A DNA stretch of 64,000 nt from Oribacterium parvum ACB1 (lineage in GTDB: Bacteria; Bacillota; Clostridia; Lachnospirales; Lachnospiraceae): assembly GCF_000238055.2 (NCBI RefSeq), contig NZ_KE148312.1, positions 813,201 through 877,200 of the forward strand, given 5' to 3'. A program made the position numbers and the translations under genes. Shown here piece by piece: positions 46,783 through 56,208 of this stretch (the stretch's first letter is position 1; each line of letters begins with the position of its first letter). The notes under the pieces were generated by a model, which saw only the letters and a list, made by a program, of their open reading frames with translations, did no database searches and was not told the origin of the DNA.

Positions 46783-48006
46783 TTATATCATCCAAACGGG
46801 AACGATGTAGTTTTCTTTATTAAATGCAGATAAGTCTGTCTTTAAGCAGATGACCGCTCCATTTCCCCTTTTTAAAGATGGCTTGTCTAAGACCGGAAAG
46901 ACACGAAGAATTTCCGATGCCGGATTGGCGGACTTTTTGATTTCTATAGGATGGAGCTCTCCGTCCTGCTCCAGAACAAGGTCGATTTCTTTGGCATCTT
47001 TATCCCGATAGTAATAGATAAACGCCTCTTTCCCTTGATTCAAATAGGTCTTTCGTATTTCTGAAACCACGTAATTCTCCAAAATAGACCCGCTCATTGC
47101 GCCGCTTGCAAGTGTTTCCGGACTGCTCCACTTGGTCAGATAGGCAACGAGTCCCGTATCGTAAAAATATACTTTCGGTGTTTTAACAAGACGCTTTAAT
47201 AAATTATTGGAATACGGATACAAGTAAAACAGAATTCCCAAGGTTTCCAAGATACCCAGCCAGTCTTTTACCTGCTTTTGATTCAACTCCGCATCCCTTG
47301 CAAGTTCACTGATATTCAGCATCTGACTGCACCTTGCAGCAAGTGCCGTAATAAAGCGTAAAAACTTTAAGGAATCTATCGCATCCGACAGACTCTTTAC
47401 ATCTCTCTCAATATAGGTACTTAAATAGCTGTTATAGAAAATACCGGGACTGCTTATATCCCCACTCACAATAGCCGGCATGGAGCCTTTAAAAATACGT
47501 TTAAATATCTCTTCTGCATCGGCAAGCTTTCTCCCCTTTTTTCTGGAAAGCAGGCTTTCCGTATCAAGCGTGAACATTTCCTCTTCTCCTCCGTAGGCCT
47601 CCGCTTGAGAAAGTGAAGACAGAGAAAGTAAGGCAACTCTTCCTGCTAAGGATTCTTGTACGCCTCGCATAAGCGAAAAGACCTGCGAGCCCGTTAACCA
47701 AAAATCTCCCTTGTTCTGTTCTTTATCCACTATGAGCTTGATGTAGGGGAAAAGTTCGGGAGCATATTGTACTTCATCAATGAGAATAGGCGGTTTATGC
47801 AACTGTAAAAACAGTTCCGGATCTGTCCTCGCAAGCTCTCTTTCCTGCAAATCATCCAGAGAAACATAATTTCGCACTGTCCCTTCCATCAGTTTCTTAA
47901 GCATGGTGGTTTTTCCCACTTGACGCGGTCCCGAAAGAAGCAGTACCGGATATTCTTTTGTCACTTGCAAAACAATCTTTTCTAAACTTCTTCTGATGTA
48001 GGACAT
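46783..48006 (-). CDS. AAA_14/DUF4143 ATPase
   Basis: The 407-residue protein has Walker A GPRQVGKTTML near residue 26, Walker B PPILIDEVQYAP near 72, a sensor TGSQ in FWLTGSQVF, and the C-terminal DUF4143 domain with ...YYYRDKDAKEIDLVLE, a PD-(D/E)xK-like element. The family is common in Clostridia and spreads often; no function is established, though nuclease-like roles have been suggested. It is monocistronic with an inverted repeat in its promoter. Confidence 0.88.
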   Translation of the reverse strand: MSYIRRSLEKIVLQVTKEYPVLLLSGPRQVGKTTMLKKLMEGTVRNYVSLDDLQERELARTDPELFLQLHKPPILIDEVQYAPELFPYIKLIVDKEQNKGDFWLTGSQVFSLMRGVQESLAGRVALLSLSSLSQAEAYGGEEEMFTLDTESLLSRKKGRKLADAEEIFKRIFKGSMPAIVSGDISSPGIFYNSYLSTYIERDVKSLSDAIDSLKFLRFITALAARCSQMLNISELARDAELNQKQVKDWLGILETLGILFYLYPYSNNLLKRLVKTPKVYFYDTGLVAYLTKWSSPETLASGAMSGSILENYVVSEIRKTYLNQGKEAFIYYYRDKDAKEIDLVLEQDGELHPIEIKKSANPASEILRVFPVLDKPSLKRGNGAVICLKTDLSAFNKENYIVPVWMI

Positions 48007-48085
48007 ATCTTCCTCCTATTTCGAATCGTAAAACGATAGATTCACCGCATTGTTACGGCTATCTTCTTCATTCTTCTTTATCTTA

Positions 48086-48155
48086 TTCGGCTAATTTGTA
48101 ATTTTATTCTATATTAGCCGAAAGTTTGTATTTAGACAATACACAACTTCGGCTA
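48086..48155 (-). promoter_or_regulatory. Promoter and TTCGGCTAAT dyad of the AAA/DUF4143 gene
   Basis: On the minus strand TTGTCT (48139-48134), 17 bases and TAATAT (48116-48111) form a promoter. The dyad TTCGGCTAAT (48086-48095) / ATTAGCCGAA (48113-48122) spans the -10 region and transcription start; a third half-site TTCGGCTA lies at 48148-48155. This fits an operator. Confidence 0.6.
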
Positions 48156-48175
48156 AAATAGAGTCTCTTTCTATT

Positions 48176-48781
48176 CTAGCCTAAGCCACTCTGCGTAAAA
48201 TAAATTACACTTGCGTATTTATAAGATAACTGCTCGCTGGTAAGATCCTTTAAGAGATATTCTTTGATTGCATCTGTATGGATTTTATAGTTAATCTTAG
48301 AAATTTCTCTATTAAGATTCCAACCTAATGATAATTTTGAGTTTTCATCTGCCTTAAGCCTCTTATAATCTTGGATTAGATAGAGCTTAAACTCTGCTGA
48401 AATCCATGAAGCGAACTCCATCGCTATATCAGGATGAGCGAACGTTCCCCCACCTCTCCCGGATTTAGAAACAATCCCGATTGCATTTGTATTTTCAATC
48501 CATCTTTGAGGTGATAATGTAAATGCATTTGTTCCTGCCTCCTTTCTAAAGGAGTCGAATTCGACCCCTTTGAAACTCGGATTATGAATAGTCTCCCAGA
48601 GACCAAGGAATTCAATTGTATCTCTTACTCTCAGCCAGTTTTTAACAACATCTTTAGGTTCATGCACATTTTTGTATCTTGCAATATCCGTTAAACTTAT
48701 ATAGTCATTTTTAAAGTCCTCAGTATAAATTTGAATAGCAAAACCTTTTGCTTCGATCGTGTCTTTTTTCACCATAGACAT
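48176..48781 (-). pseudogene. KilA-N domain protein, C-terminally truncated
   Basis: The 201-residue product starts at ATG 48781 after GGAGG and has the KilA-N signature (YISLTDIARYKN, WLRVRDTIEFLGLWE, GRGGGTFAHPDIAMEFASWIS). Related chromosomal proteins continue after KDLTxxQxxYKYASEAD with a further 60-80 residues; here the sequence breaks after YKYAS and ends 10 residues later. Family members occur on phages and islands; the role is not clear. A 15-base direct repeat lies on each side of it (48152 and 48869). Confidence 0.72.
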
Positions 48782-48822
48782 ATGAGTTCCTCCTTAGTGG
48801 ACGAGCTAAGATCCGCCCTTTC

Positions 48823-49047
48823 CTACAGTGCTGGTTTTTCTCTTTTCGCCGATAGATTTTTGTTTTCAGCTAAAATAGAGTCTTCAATATTCAAGGGCTC
48901 TACGTAATGGCTCCAACTCAATTTTGCAGACACTGTCTGCAAAATTGGGTATAGCGAATAAAACTTTCGCATCTTGTTGATATTGCTCATTCCGAAGCTA
49001 TTACCGTATCGTTCCGTCAAATCTCTGGAAAGCCTTTTCCCCGCCAT
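48823..49047 (-). pseudogene. DUF1016 (YhcG-type nuclease) N-terminal fragment
   Basis: The frame encodes DLTERYGNSFGMSNINKMRKFYSLYPILQ and KLSWSHYVEPLNIED, the N-terminal helical domain of DUF1016 proteins, which have a C-terminal PD-(D/E)xK nuclease domain and often sit in restriction-modification islands. The start of the domain and the entire nuclease part are missing, so it is a remnant. Confidence 0.72.
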
Positions 49048-49098
49048 TTATTTACAAAATGCCTTGCAGCTACTCTCTGTTCTGCATCTGTAATTTTC
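49030..49098 (-). pseudogene. Possible N-terminal scrap of an MmeI-like DNA methyltransferase
   Basis: In another frame just upstream of the DUF1016 fragment the minus strand reads KITDAEQRVAARHFVNKWRGKG, close to the start of class I/IIG MmeI-type methyltransferases (ITDAEQREAARRFYYKWxGKG). Only about 23 codons are seen before it runs into the DUF1016 scrap. The 90 bases beyond to the DUF4411 gene hold nothing I can name. Confidence 0.4.
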
Positions 49099-49189
49099 TT
49101 CTAATCTACCTCTTTTACAATCTAATCCTGTTTTCTCCTTAGAGTCTGATAGTTCAGCAGCATATCTTTTCCCAATAAATTAAGAAGGT

Positions 49190-49708
49190 CTATAAGCTAA
49201 ATTTTAATACTCGCATCATGTAATATAGATTTTGTACTTCTACCTTAAACACCTTAGCCACATCAGGGATTTTAGCATTTTTGCTGGGGTTTCGAGTATT
49301 TAATCCTTTGTTTTCATTTTCAAAAGATACTATAGTATAGTTTCCAACAACTGCTGAAGCTATAAGCCACGGGTCAGCCACTTCCTCACGTGACCACTCC
49401 GTTAATGCTGCGGGCTTATATACAGGATTCTCTTGTATGTGCCGAAGAACTTCTCCATATTTCACTATTATTGCCGGTTCTCGATGATCAATCAACTGTC
49501 CTACTTCTATATTTTCCATCCATTCTTTTAGGCTGTCTTTTCCTTTGAGGACTTCTAATTTCACCAAGTCCAAGATAGCAATACTTCCATTTTGGATATG
49601 CCATTCCATTTGATTCCAAAAAGTTTTTGCTAAATCGAAGGAATAAAATGTTAGATATGGAGTTATCAGCGAGTTCGCATCAATTAAAAACAGTTCCTTT
49701 TCCATCAT
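49190..49708 (-). CDS. DUF4411 PIN-like protein (toxin candidate)
   Basis: The 172-residue protein starts FLIDANSLITPY, with Asp of a PIN-like RNase active site, and has EVADPWLIASAV near residue 125, the second acidic cluster, and IVSFENEN. DUF4411 genes typically follow ImmA/IrrE-type genes and are predicted type II toxins. Its ATG overlaps the stop codon of the upstream ImmA/IrrE gene. RNase activity is predicted, not shown. Confidence 0.82.
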   Translation of the reverse strand: MMEKELFLIDANSLITPYLTFYSFDLAKTFWNQMEWHIQNGSIAILDLVKLEVLKGKDSLKEWMENIEVGQLIDHREPAIIVKYGEVLRHIQENPVYKPAALTEWSREEVADPWLIASAVVGNYTIVSFENENKGLNTRNPSKNAKIPDVAKVFKVEVQNLYYMMRVLKFSL

Positions 49709-50865
49709 CCAACACCCCTCATCTTCTCTGCCATATTAGAAAAAGTCGTTCGATTTGTGTTGGTCAATCGAAATGCATCAGTATATAATGTTCTACCCTC
49801 TGATACGCTTCCAAGGAGTAAATCGAAAAATCTTCTGTCCACCCTGCTGGCAACAGTATTGTAATAATCACCTCCGCCGGTGCCGGTTTGTTTTTTTTCT
49901 AAGTACTGCTGAACGGCTTTTCTCGCAAAATTTTGATAGCTTTGGAAATCAATAAATTTCTGATCATAGGCTCTTCTCGCGAGAACCGTATAACCGCATT
50001 TAAAATATTTTGCCAATTCTCTTATTGTTGCTTCTTCATCTTTTTCTCGGATTTGTTTTTTCCATTTTTCCAAAAAAATATGTTCAGGAACCAGAATCTC
50101 TGCCGCCAATGCATTGCATATTTTCTCCGTAGCAGATACTTTATCTATACTTCCGTAACGATCGTTGAACAGGCTGTTCTCACCTAAACAAATGTGAGCA
50201 AATTCATGTAATAAAGAAAACAGCTTTCCATTAAAAGAATCATTAGAATTAATAAAAATCAGCGGCGCTTTCTTATCCACTAAAGCAAAGGCACGAAATT
50301 CATTCGTATCCAATATTCGGTGGGTATTGTTCCCTACAATTCCGCTCATCATTACCACAACACCTAAGTCACTTATGTAATTCCGGAGCAATTTAAAGCT
50401 TTCCTCACCGGATTTACAGCTTTCATACCAGTTTATTTCAATTTGAAGGCATTTCCGTACAAAAGTAGCGAAATCATTGGTCTGAATATTTTTTTTAATT
50501 CCCCCCACAAAACTTAAATCATCATATCCGGTTGCTTGTAATTCGTTTCTTATCCATTCCTGCACGAATTCCATATCATGCAAAGTATCCATAAGATTCC
50601 TGCTGGGATGTTCAAGCTCTTTGCTATCCACCGTCCTGTATTCCACAAAAGAAGACTCCTCAACAGGAGGTTTTTCCAAAAAAAAGTATCCTAAAGGAAT
50701 GCCTGTCACCTTACTCATTTTTTCTATTTGATTATAAGTCGGCACCTTTCTACCTTCTTTCCAAGCATATAGCAGTTCTCCCTGCTTTGAAGAAAGCACA
50801 GACGGACCAACTCTTTTCATTACCCAGTCAAGAATATTTTCAGATACATTGATATTTACTTGCAT
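49705..50865 (-). CDS. XRE helix-turn-helix plus ImmA/IrrE metallopeptidase
   Basis: The 386-residue protein has an N-terminal DNA-binding region (residues 10-62, ending GIPLGYFFLEKPP) and a zinc peptidase domain with LLHEFAHICLG (HEFAH at 220-224). It belongs to the COG2856 group that pairs with DUF4411 and acts as antitoxin-like or regulatory protease. ATG at 50865 follows GGAGGAGG. The pair overlaps by four bases and is likely one operon. Confidence 0.86.
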   Translation of the reverse strand: MQVNINVSENILDWVMKRVGPSVLSSKQGELLYAWKEGRKVPTYNQIEKMSKVTGIPLGYFFLEKPPVEESSFVEYRTVDSKELEHPSRNLMDTLHDMEFVQEWIRNELQATGYDDLSFVGGIKKNIQTNDFATFVRKCLQIEINWYESCKSGEESFKLLRNYISDLGVVVMMSGIVGNNTHRILDTNEFRAFALVDKKAPLIFINSNDSFNGKLFSLLHEFAHICLGENSLFNDRYGSIDKVSATEKICNALAAEILVPEHIFLEKWKKQIREKDEEATIRELAKYFKCGYTVLARRAYDQKFIDFQSYQNFARKAVQQYLEKKQTGTGGGDYYNTVASRVDRRFFDLLLGSVSEGRTLYTDAFRLTNTNRTTFSNMAEKMRGVG

Positions 50866-50994
50866 ACTGTGCCTCCTCCGTTAAAGATGGCTCCATGGTA
50901 TCATATTGCTAAAGGATTTTCTATCGCTCTGAGACTTGTATGGCATAGTTGCCCTTCTCCATAAATCAAAACCCCATTGTTGAAGATCTCAAGT

Positions 50995-51750
50995 CTATCT
51001 TAGCTCCACCCCTTTTTTCTCCAGTTCCTTTTTTTCTTTTTCGGAAAATGTTTTATCCGTAATCAAAACGTCAAATTCCTGAATACCACAGATTGTCATC
51101 ATAGCTTGTTTTTCAAATTTACTCTCATCCGCCAGTAAAACCGCTTTTTTGGACTGTTCCAAAATAGTCTTCTTTAGGGCTACCTTCTCCATAGTCGGCG
51201 TACTCAGCTCCAGCTTACTATTGATAGAAGAAGCCCCGAGAAAAGCGATATCAAAGGAATAATCCTTAAGCTGATTTACGGTATAGCTTCCCAAAGCCGA
51301 GCCCGTGCTTTTTTGAATTTCTCCTCCACAAAAGAAAAGGCGCGCAGTTCCGCTTTGTAAGACCCCTGCAATCATAAGGTCTGTCGTCACCACAGAAAGA
51401 GTCTCTCTATCCTTTAATAAAAAAGCAAGTTCCCTATTCGTTGTACCTGCATCCAAAAAAATCACCTTGACATCATCCAAGAGTTCCAAAGCCTTTTTTG
51501 CGATAAACTTCTTCGCCTCTATATTTTGTATCTCTTTTTCCTGATAAAGCACTTCATCACGTAAAACAGCACCACCATGAAAACGTTCTATCCGGTTCTT
51601 GGCTTCCAAATATTTCAAGTCTCTTCTAATTGTCATTCCACTGACAGAAAACTGCCTTGCCAAATCATCTACGGATACAGAACCGTCCTTCTCCAGAATA
51701 GATAGGATGATTTGCTGCCGTTCTCCCAGTAAAATCTTCTCTCGTCTCAT
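50995..51750 (-). CDS. DeoR-family transcriptional regulator
   Basis: The 251-residue protein has the DeoR N-terminal helix-turn-helix (RQQIILSILEKDGSVSVDDLARQFSVSGMTIRRDLKYLE) and the C-terminal sugar-phosphate sensor domain (FLDAGTTNRELAF, FCGGEIQKSTGSALG, VLLADESKF). It lies downstream of gntP, pdxA2 and the DUF1537 kinase gene and probably regulates them through a phosphorylated intermediate. Confidence 0.92.
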   Translation of the reverse strand: MRREKILLGERQQIILSILEKDGSVSVDDLARQFSVSGMTIRRDLKYLEAKNRIERFHGGAVLRDEVLYQEKEIQNIEAKKFIAKKALELLDDVKVIFLDAGTTNRELAFLLKDRETLSVVTTDLMIAGVLQSGTARLFFCGGEIQKSTGSALGSYTVNQLKDYSFDIAFLGASSINSKLELSTPTMEKVALKKTILEQSKKAVLLADESKFEKQAMMTICGIQEFDVLITDKTFSEKEKKELEKKGVELR

Positions 51751-51848
51751 TTCTTACTCCCTTGTTTCAACAAGAAAACCGTTTTATGGATAAAGTATAT
51801 GGGGATTCTATCTTTAATACAAGAAGGCTATTTATTCTTTTTAACAAC

Positions 51849-51920
51849 TAAGCTTCGCATTCTCTTCGATAAATAAGCTTCGCATTCTTTTCGATAAATA
51901 AGCTATTCCTTCTCGATAAA
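51849..51920. repeat. 25-bp tandem array between gntP and the deoR-type gene
   Basis: Units TAAGCTTCGCATTCTCTTCG plus ATAAA at 51849-51873 and 51874-51898 (one mismatch), then a shorter unit at 51899-51920. The 360-base gap between gntP and the regulator has no credible gene apart from this array. Confidence 0.8.
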
Positions 51921-52112
51921 TAAAATTCCGCTTACTTCCCATTCGTTTCTCTTTGGGAACAAAAAGGAGATGTAAAAACTTTTTTCTAAAGTAGAAGGCT
52001 GAAAGGGGGAAGCAGCCCTTGTACCGATAGAAATCCGTTATTTTTACATCTCCATAAAGGAAACTCTCCCTTGCAAAAAACAAAGGCGAAATTTCTCTTT
52101 TATATTTGTTCT

Positions 52113-53519
52113 TTAGTGCAGGATGAAGCTTAGGATAATAACCTCTAAGCAACCCACTGCCCAGATAATGGTTGTGGTAATGGACCAAACACGAATCTGA
52201 TCCTTTGCCTCACTTACACCAAGAGTTCTGTTTACTACCCAGAAGTAGCTGTCGTTAAAATAACTGAAGAAGCAAGAGCCTACACAGCAAGCCAAAGCGG
52301 AAACAACAGGGTTGGCTCCGGTAGCCAGAATAATCGGTGCGGAAATACTTGCCGCGGTGGTCATTGCCACTGTTCCGGATCCCTGAATGAAACGCATTAC
52401 AGTGGAAATCACAAGCGGAAGAAGGATAATAGGCACATTCATAGCGGTAATGCCCTCTGCCATATAAGTACCGAGACCGGAATCCTTAATAATCTGTCCT
52501 AAAGCTCCGCCACCACCGGTTACGAGCATGATAATACCGGCAGACATCATTCCCTTTTCCATGGACGCCAAGATTTCCTTACGGCTCATATTCCTACCAA
52601 GGATGAAAATAGCTGTTAATAATCCGATTCCTACTGCAACAATAGGCTGTCCCAAGAAAATGAGGACATGGAAGAATCCATCGGTCATCTTCATTGCTGT
52701 AAATACGGTATTCATTAAAATCAAAATGACCGGTAAAACAATGGGAAGGAAGGAAGAAAATGTAGAAGGAAGCTTTTCCGCTCCAAGATTGATCTCTTTT
52801 CCACTCTCTACACCGCCTGCCGGAGCTTCCACGAGCTCATCATTTTCATTTACAATCCAGTTCATTTTCTTTGCGATATACTTTCTCGCATAGAAAATAG
52901 CCACTATGGTCATGGGGATGGAAAGTACTAAAGCCAGTAAGATAAACTGTCCGACATCTACTCCGAAGATTCCGCAGACTCCCAAGGGGCCGGGAGTTGG
53001 CGGCACCATGGTATGCGTGATTACAAGGCCGGCTGCCAGAGCCACTCCCAAAGAAATCAGGGATTTCTTGGCAACCTTGGAAATAGCCTTTGCGATAGGA
53101 GACAGGATAATAAAGCCGGAATCACAGAAGATAGGAATAGAAACCAAGAATCCGGTAAAAGCCAAAGCCTCTTCTTCCTTATTCTTTCCAAAAACCTTTA
53201 AGAAGCAAAGAGCCATTCGCTTAGCCGCTCCCGTTTCCTCGAAAATTGCTCCCAACATAACGCCGAAGCCGATAATGATACCGATACCGGATAAGGTATT
53301 TCCAAAACCGCTGGTAATAGACTGTAAAATACCAAACTTTGTTCCGTTTTCCAAAGTGATTGTGTTCAAAGGCATTCCTCCGATAACCCCAATCACTACT
53401 GTAGTGATAATCAGCGCCAAAAAGGCCTGAATCTTCGTCTTTAAAACCATGAAAATCAGTAAAATGATACCGATTGCCAAGCCCAGGAGCATTTGCTCTC
53501 CATGTAAACCGTTAACCAT
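52113..53519 (-). CDS. GntP-family permease
   Basis: Start taken as ATG 53519 (MVNGLHGEQML) after AAAGGAGG. The 468-residue protein has about 12 membrane segments and GntP motifs (VIGGMPLNTITLENG, FGVMLGAIFEETGAAKRMA, SPIAKAISKVAKK, HTMVPPTPGPLGVCGIFGVD, RFIQGSGTVAMTTAASI). Members import aldonates by proton symport. Next to PdxA2 and a DUF1537 kinase its likely cargo is a four-carbon sugar acid such as D-threonate or D-erythronate. Confidence 0.9.
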   Translation of the reverse strand: MVNGLHGEQMLLGLAIGIILLIFMVLKTKIQAFLALIITTVVIGVIGGMPLNTITLENGTKFGILQSITSGFGNTLSGIGIIIGFGVMLGAIFEETGAAKRMALCFLKVFGKNKEEEALAFTGFLVSIPIFCDSGFIILSPIAKAISKVAKKSLISLGVALAAGLVITHTMVPPTPGPLGVCGIFGVDVGQFILLALVLSIPMTIVAIFYARKYIAKKMNWIVNENDELVEAPAGGVESGKEINLGAEKLPSTFSSFLPIVLPVILILMNTVFTAMKMTDGFFHVLIFLGQPIVAVGIGLLTAIFILGRNMSRKEILASMEKGMMSAGIIMLVTGGGGALGQIIKDSGLGTYMAEGITAMNVPIILLPLVISTVMRFIQGSGTVAMTTAASISAPIILATGANPVVSALACCVGSCFFSYFNDSYFWVVNRTLGVSEAKDQIRVWSITTTIIWAVGCLEVIILSFILH

Positions 53520-53625
53520 ACTTTCCTCCTTTAGAAAAAGTTCTTCCTTTACCCCTTCGTTGTTCAATTAACACTTTAGTTCTTTAATGCCCCATTAAGC
53601 GAAACACTTCAAGGCATTAAAAAAT

Positions 53626-54624
53626 CTAATGTTTAAAAGCCTCTGCATACTTTGCAGCAAGGCGAATTGCTTCTTCCATACTGATGCTGTCCGCAATACC
53701 CGTTCCCGCAATATCAAAAGCCGTTCCATGATCCACGGAAGTTCTCAAGATTGGCATACCGTTGGTAACGGAAATGGTTCTGTCAAAGTCCAGTGTCTTT
53801 GTAGCAATATGCCCCTGATCATGGTAGAGGGAAAGCACGGAGTTGTATCTTCCCTGCGCAGCCTGATGGAAAACCGAATCCGCTCCAATCGGTCCTACTA
53901 CAGGGTATCCTTCTCTTTGCAATTCCTCTACCGCAGGCATAATCTCCCTTACTTCCTCGTCTCCGAACAAACCGTGCTCTCCGCAGTGGGGATTCAGGCC
54001 GGCAATAGCCATTTTCCCATCTGTAACCCCAAGCTTCTTCAGAGCCTCAAGACAGCGTTTCACATAGTCCATGATTCTCTCCTTCGTAATCATATCCAGC
54101 ATTTTCCGAAGAGAAACATGTCTTGTTAAGAAGAACACCCTCATACCGTTACATTCAAACATAGTCAAGGGATCCTCTGTCTGGGTTAATGCCCCAAAAA
54201 TCTCCGTATGACCTATAAAGGGAACGCCTGCCGCCTTCAAAGACTCCTTATTGATGGGTGTGGTAGCCACAGCATCAACCAGCTTTTCATTTGCCAGTTC
54301 AATGGATTTCTTGATATAGGAAAATGCCGCCTGACCGCACATGGCACTCACTTCTCCATAAGCAAATTTCTCTAAAGAAATCTCTCCCTCCTGCATGTAG
54401 TACAGGGTATCTTTTTCCTCTCCCAGTTCTTCTACTTTCTCAATTTGTTGTAAACGAATCGGCAGCTTACAGATTTCCACTGCCTTCTCCAAAATCTTGC
54501 CATCTCCGATAACCAAGACCTTCGCAATATCTTGGATTTCTTTTTTTGAAATTGCTTTGACTACTATTTCCGGACCGATACCGGCAGGGTCTCCCATCGG
54601 CACCGCAATAATTGCTTTAGACAT
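53626..54624 (-). CDS. pdxA2: PdxA2-type 4-phospho-erythronate/threonate dehydrogenase
   Basis: The 332-residue protein is of the PdxA family ([17 protein letters not shown] start, [10 protein letters not shown] near residue 138 and [14 protein letters not shown] near 208 and [38 protein letters not shown] near 268 carrying the metal-binding His residues). Its neighbours (DUF1537 kinase, GntP, DeoR) mark it as PdxA2: it oxidises 4-phospho-D-threonate or -erythronate, with decarboxylation to dihydroxyacetone phosphate. A role in vitamin B6 synthesis is unlikely in this setting. Confidence 0.88.
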   Translation of the reverse strand: MSKAIIAVPMGDPAGIGPEIVVKAISKKEIQDIAKVLVIGDGKILEKAVEICKLPIRLQQIEKVEELGEEKDTLYYMQEGEISLEKFAYGEVSAMCGQAAFSYIKKSIELANEKLVDAVATTPINKESLKAAGVPFIGHTEIFGALTQTEDPLTMFECNGMRVFFLTRHVSLRKMLDMITKERIMDYVKRCLEALKKLGVTDGKMAIAGLNPHCGEHGLFGDEEVREIMPAVEELQREGYPVVGPIGADSVFHQAAQGRYNSVLSLYHDQGHIATKTLDFDRTISVTNGMPILRTSVDHGTAFDIAGTGIADSISMEEAIRLAAKYAEAFKH

Positions 54625-54777
54625 TTTTATCCTCCTTCTTTCTCTCTTACTTTATGATTCTTTTTGAATATTCGTTTTTTAGATTTCTTTTCTTAGCCCG
54701 GCCACTAATATAGTCGCTTGTACAAAGAACTTTTCGAGCCAAGTAGCTGTAAGTTTCCTTAAAACGAGCATAAGCAC

Positions 54778-56082
54778 TTATACAAAGAGCTTCTCCTTCA
54801 AGAAGGAAATACAACGGATAATGGCATCTCTTCCGCCCTGACTGCCTCCCTTTGTAACCATATGCATCCCGGGAAAATCTCCCATCAACATCTCTCCATG
54901 TGCAGCAAGCGGTAAAACCTCTTCCTTCAGGCTAAGTCCTGCTGTTTGGAAGCGTTTGCAAATGGAAACCGTAACATCTCCTCCACTGCTGTAAATTCCC
55001 TTAAAGCTCTTTTCTCTCTCACAGATTCTATGTGCTATTTCCGCAAAGGCCAAGTTCATCTTGTTGGAAATCTCTTCTATCTGACAGGCTCTACTCTCTG
55101 CAAGTTGAGCAAGGTCAACTCTGTTTTCCGGATAGATACCGTCTCCGGTTACCGTAAATACTCTATCCTTATCCACATCTTTAAGAATTGCGTCTACGAC
55201 TCTCTGCACTTCCTGTTCCCACTGCTCTTCGCCTTCCAAAAGGGCTCTTGTCTCCACAAAAACATTTTTACATCTTTGCGATAGCCAGAGATCTTCCAAC
55301 TGAAGTCTGGTATGCGGATTCACACTTCCCACTACAGCCAGTACCTTGTTTTTCTCCTTCTTTTCACTTGGAGGAACCCGTTTTCTCACAAGACTTGCGG
55401 TAAATACTCCCGGGTCCACCGCCAGAACCTTTAGCTTTGAGGTTTCCACCGCATCCGCAATCAAATCAATATCCTCTTGGGTTACGCAATCCACTACCAG
55501 AATTCGATTTCCCTCTTCCACGAGCCTCTTCATGCAATCCGCCAGATAATGCTTCCCATGAAGTAAATCCTTCATCAAAATGGATGCAATGGAATATTTA
55601 CTCTGCTTTCGGAAAAGCTCCGCCACCTCCGGATTATTTACCGGTGTCTTCGGATCAATCGCAATATCCGTCTTATGTAGAGGAAGTCCCTCTACCAGCA
55701 TGTAGCCACCAAGCACAATACGAGACGAAGTAGGGAAGCAAGCAACCACAATGGCCACATACTCTTCTCCGAGGGACTCCAGCATGGCATCTACTTCCGC
55801 CCCCAGATTTCCTCTTAAGGTACTGTCTATTCGTTTGCTGTATACCTTCGTTTCCTCGTTTTTTAGCAAGTTGCAAACATTGGAAACTCTTCTGTAGGCT
55901 AGGTCCTTGTCAATCCCACGGCTATCTGTGGGATATAAAAGGCAGTCGCAACTTTCCAGCATGGATAGCTCCAAGCGTTCCGTATTGAGCACTGTGTAAG
56001 CGCTATAATTCATCTTTTGCAGTAAAACACCCGTGGCATTGGCTCCCGTTAAATCATCTGCAATGACAATGCACTTTGCCAT
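54778..56082 (-). CDS. dtnK: Four-carbon acid sugar kinase (DUF1537)
   Basis: The 434-residue protein begins CIVIADDLTGANATGVLL, the family's N-terminal substrate domain, has SKRIDSTLRGNLGAEVDAML near residue 82, and a C-terminal nucleotide-binding domain with GIYSSGGDVTVSI and MVTKGGSQGGRDAI. DtnK-type enzymes phosphorylate D-threonate at O4, and DenK-type D-erythronate. It is first in the operon with pdxA2 and gntP; a good promoter and regulator site lie 90-130 bases upstream. Confidence 0.88.
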   Translation of the reverse strand: MAKCIVIADDLTGANATGVLLQKMNYSAYTVLNTERLELSMLESCDCLLYPTDSRGIDKDLAYRRVSNVCNLLKNEETKVYSKRIDSTLRGNLGAEVDAMLESLGEEYVAIVVACFPTSSRIVLGGYMLVEGLPLHKTDIAIDPKTPVNNPEVAELFRKQSKYSIASILMKDLLHGKHYLADCMKRLVEEGNRILVVDCVTQEDIDLIADAVETSKLKVLAVDPGVFTASLVRKRVPPSEKKEKNKVLAVVGSVNPHTRLQLEDLWLSQRCKNVFVETRALLEGEEQWEQEVQRVVDAILKDVDKDRVFTVTGDGIYPENRVDLAQLAESRACQIEEISNKMNLAFAEIAHRICEREKSFKGIYSSGGDVTVSICKRFQTAGLSLKEEVLPLAAHGEMLMGDFPGMHMVTKGGSQGGRDAIIRCISFLKEKLFV

Positions 56083-56145
56083 TCTTTCTCCCCTTTATAA
56101 AACGATTTCTTTGTCGCGATTTTTGAATTTACATGTAAAAGCATA

Positions 56146-56208
56146 GTTCATAATTGTTCATTTATGTTCCATTAACGTGAATATAAACATATAGTGCACA
56201 AGTGTCAA
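56146..56208 (-). promoter_or_regulatory. Promoter of the acid-sugar operon with phased GTTCA repeats
   Basis: On the minus strand TTGACA (56208-56203), a 17-base spacer and TATATT (56185-56180) form a strong promoter. Just downstream on the plus strand GTTCA at 56146, GTTCA at 56156 and GTTCC at 56166 recur every 10 bases, typical of DeoR-type operators on one DNA face. A palindrome TTTACATGTAAA lies at 56128-56139. Confidence 0.7.

Noticed and set aside
51841-52188. Minus-strand frame of 115 codons overlapping the gntP end
   Set aside because: Runs through the 25-bp tandem array and the gntP 3' end in another frame; no ribosome site or family.
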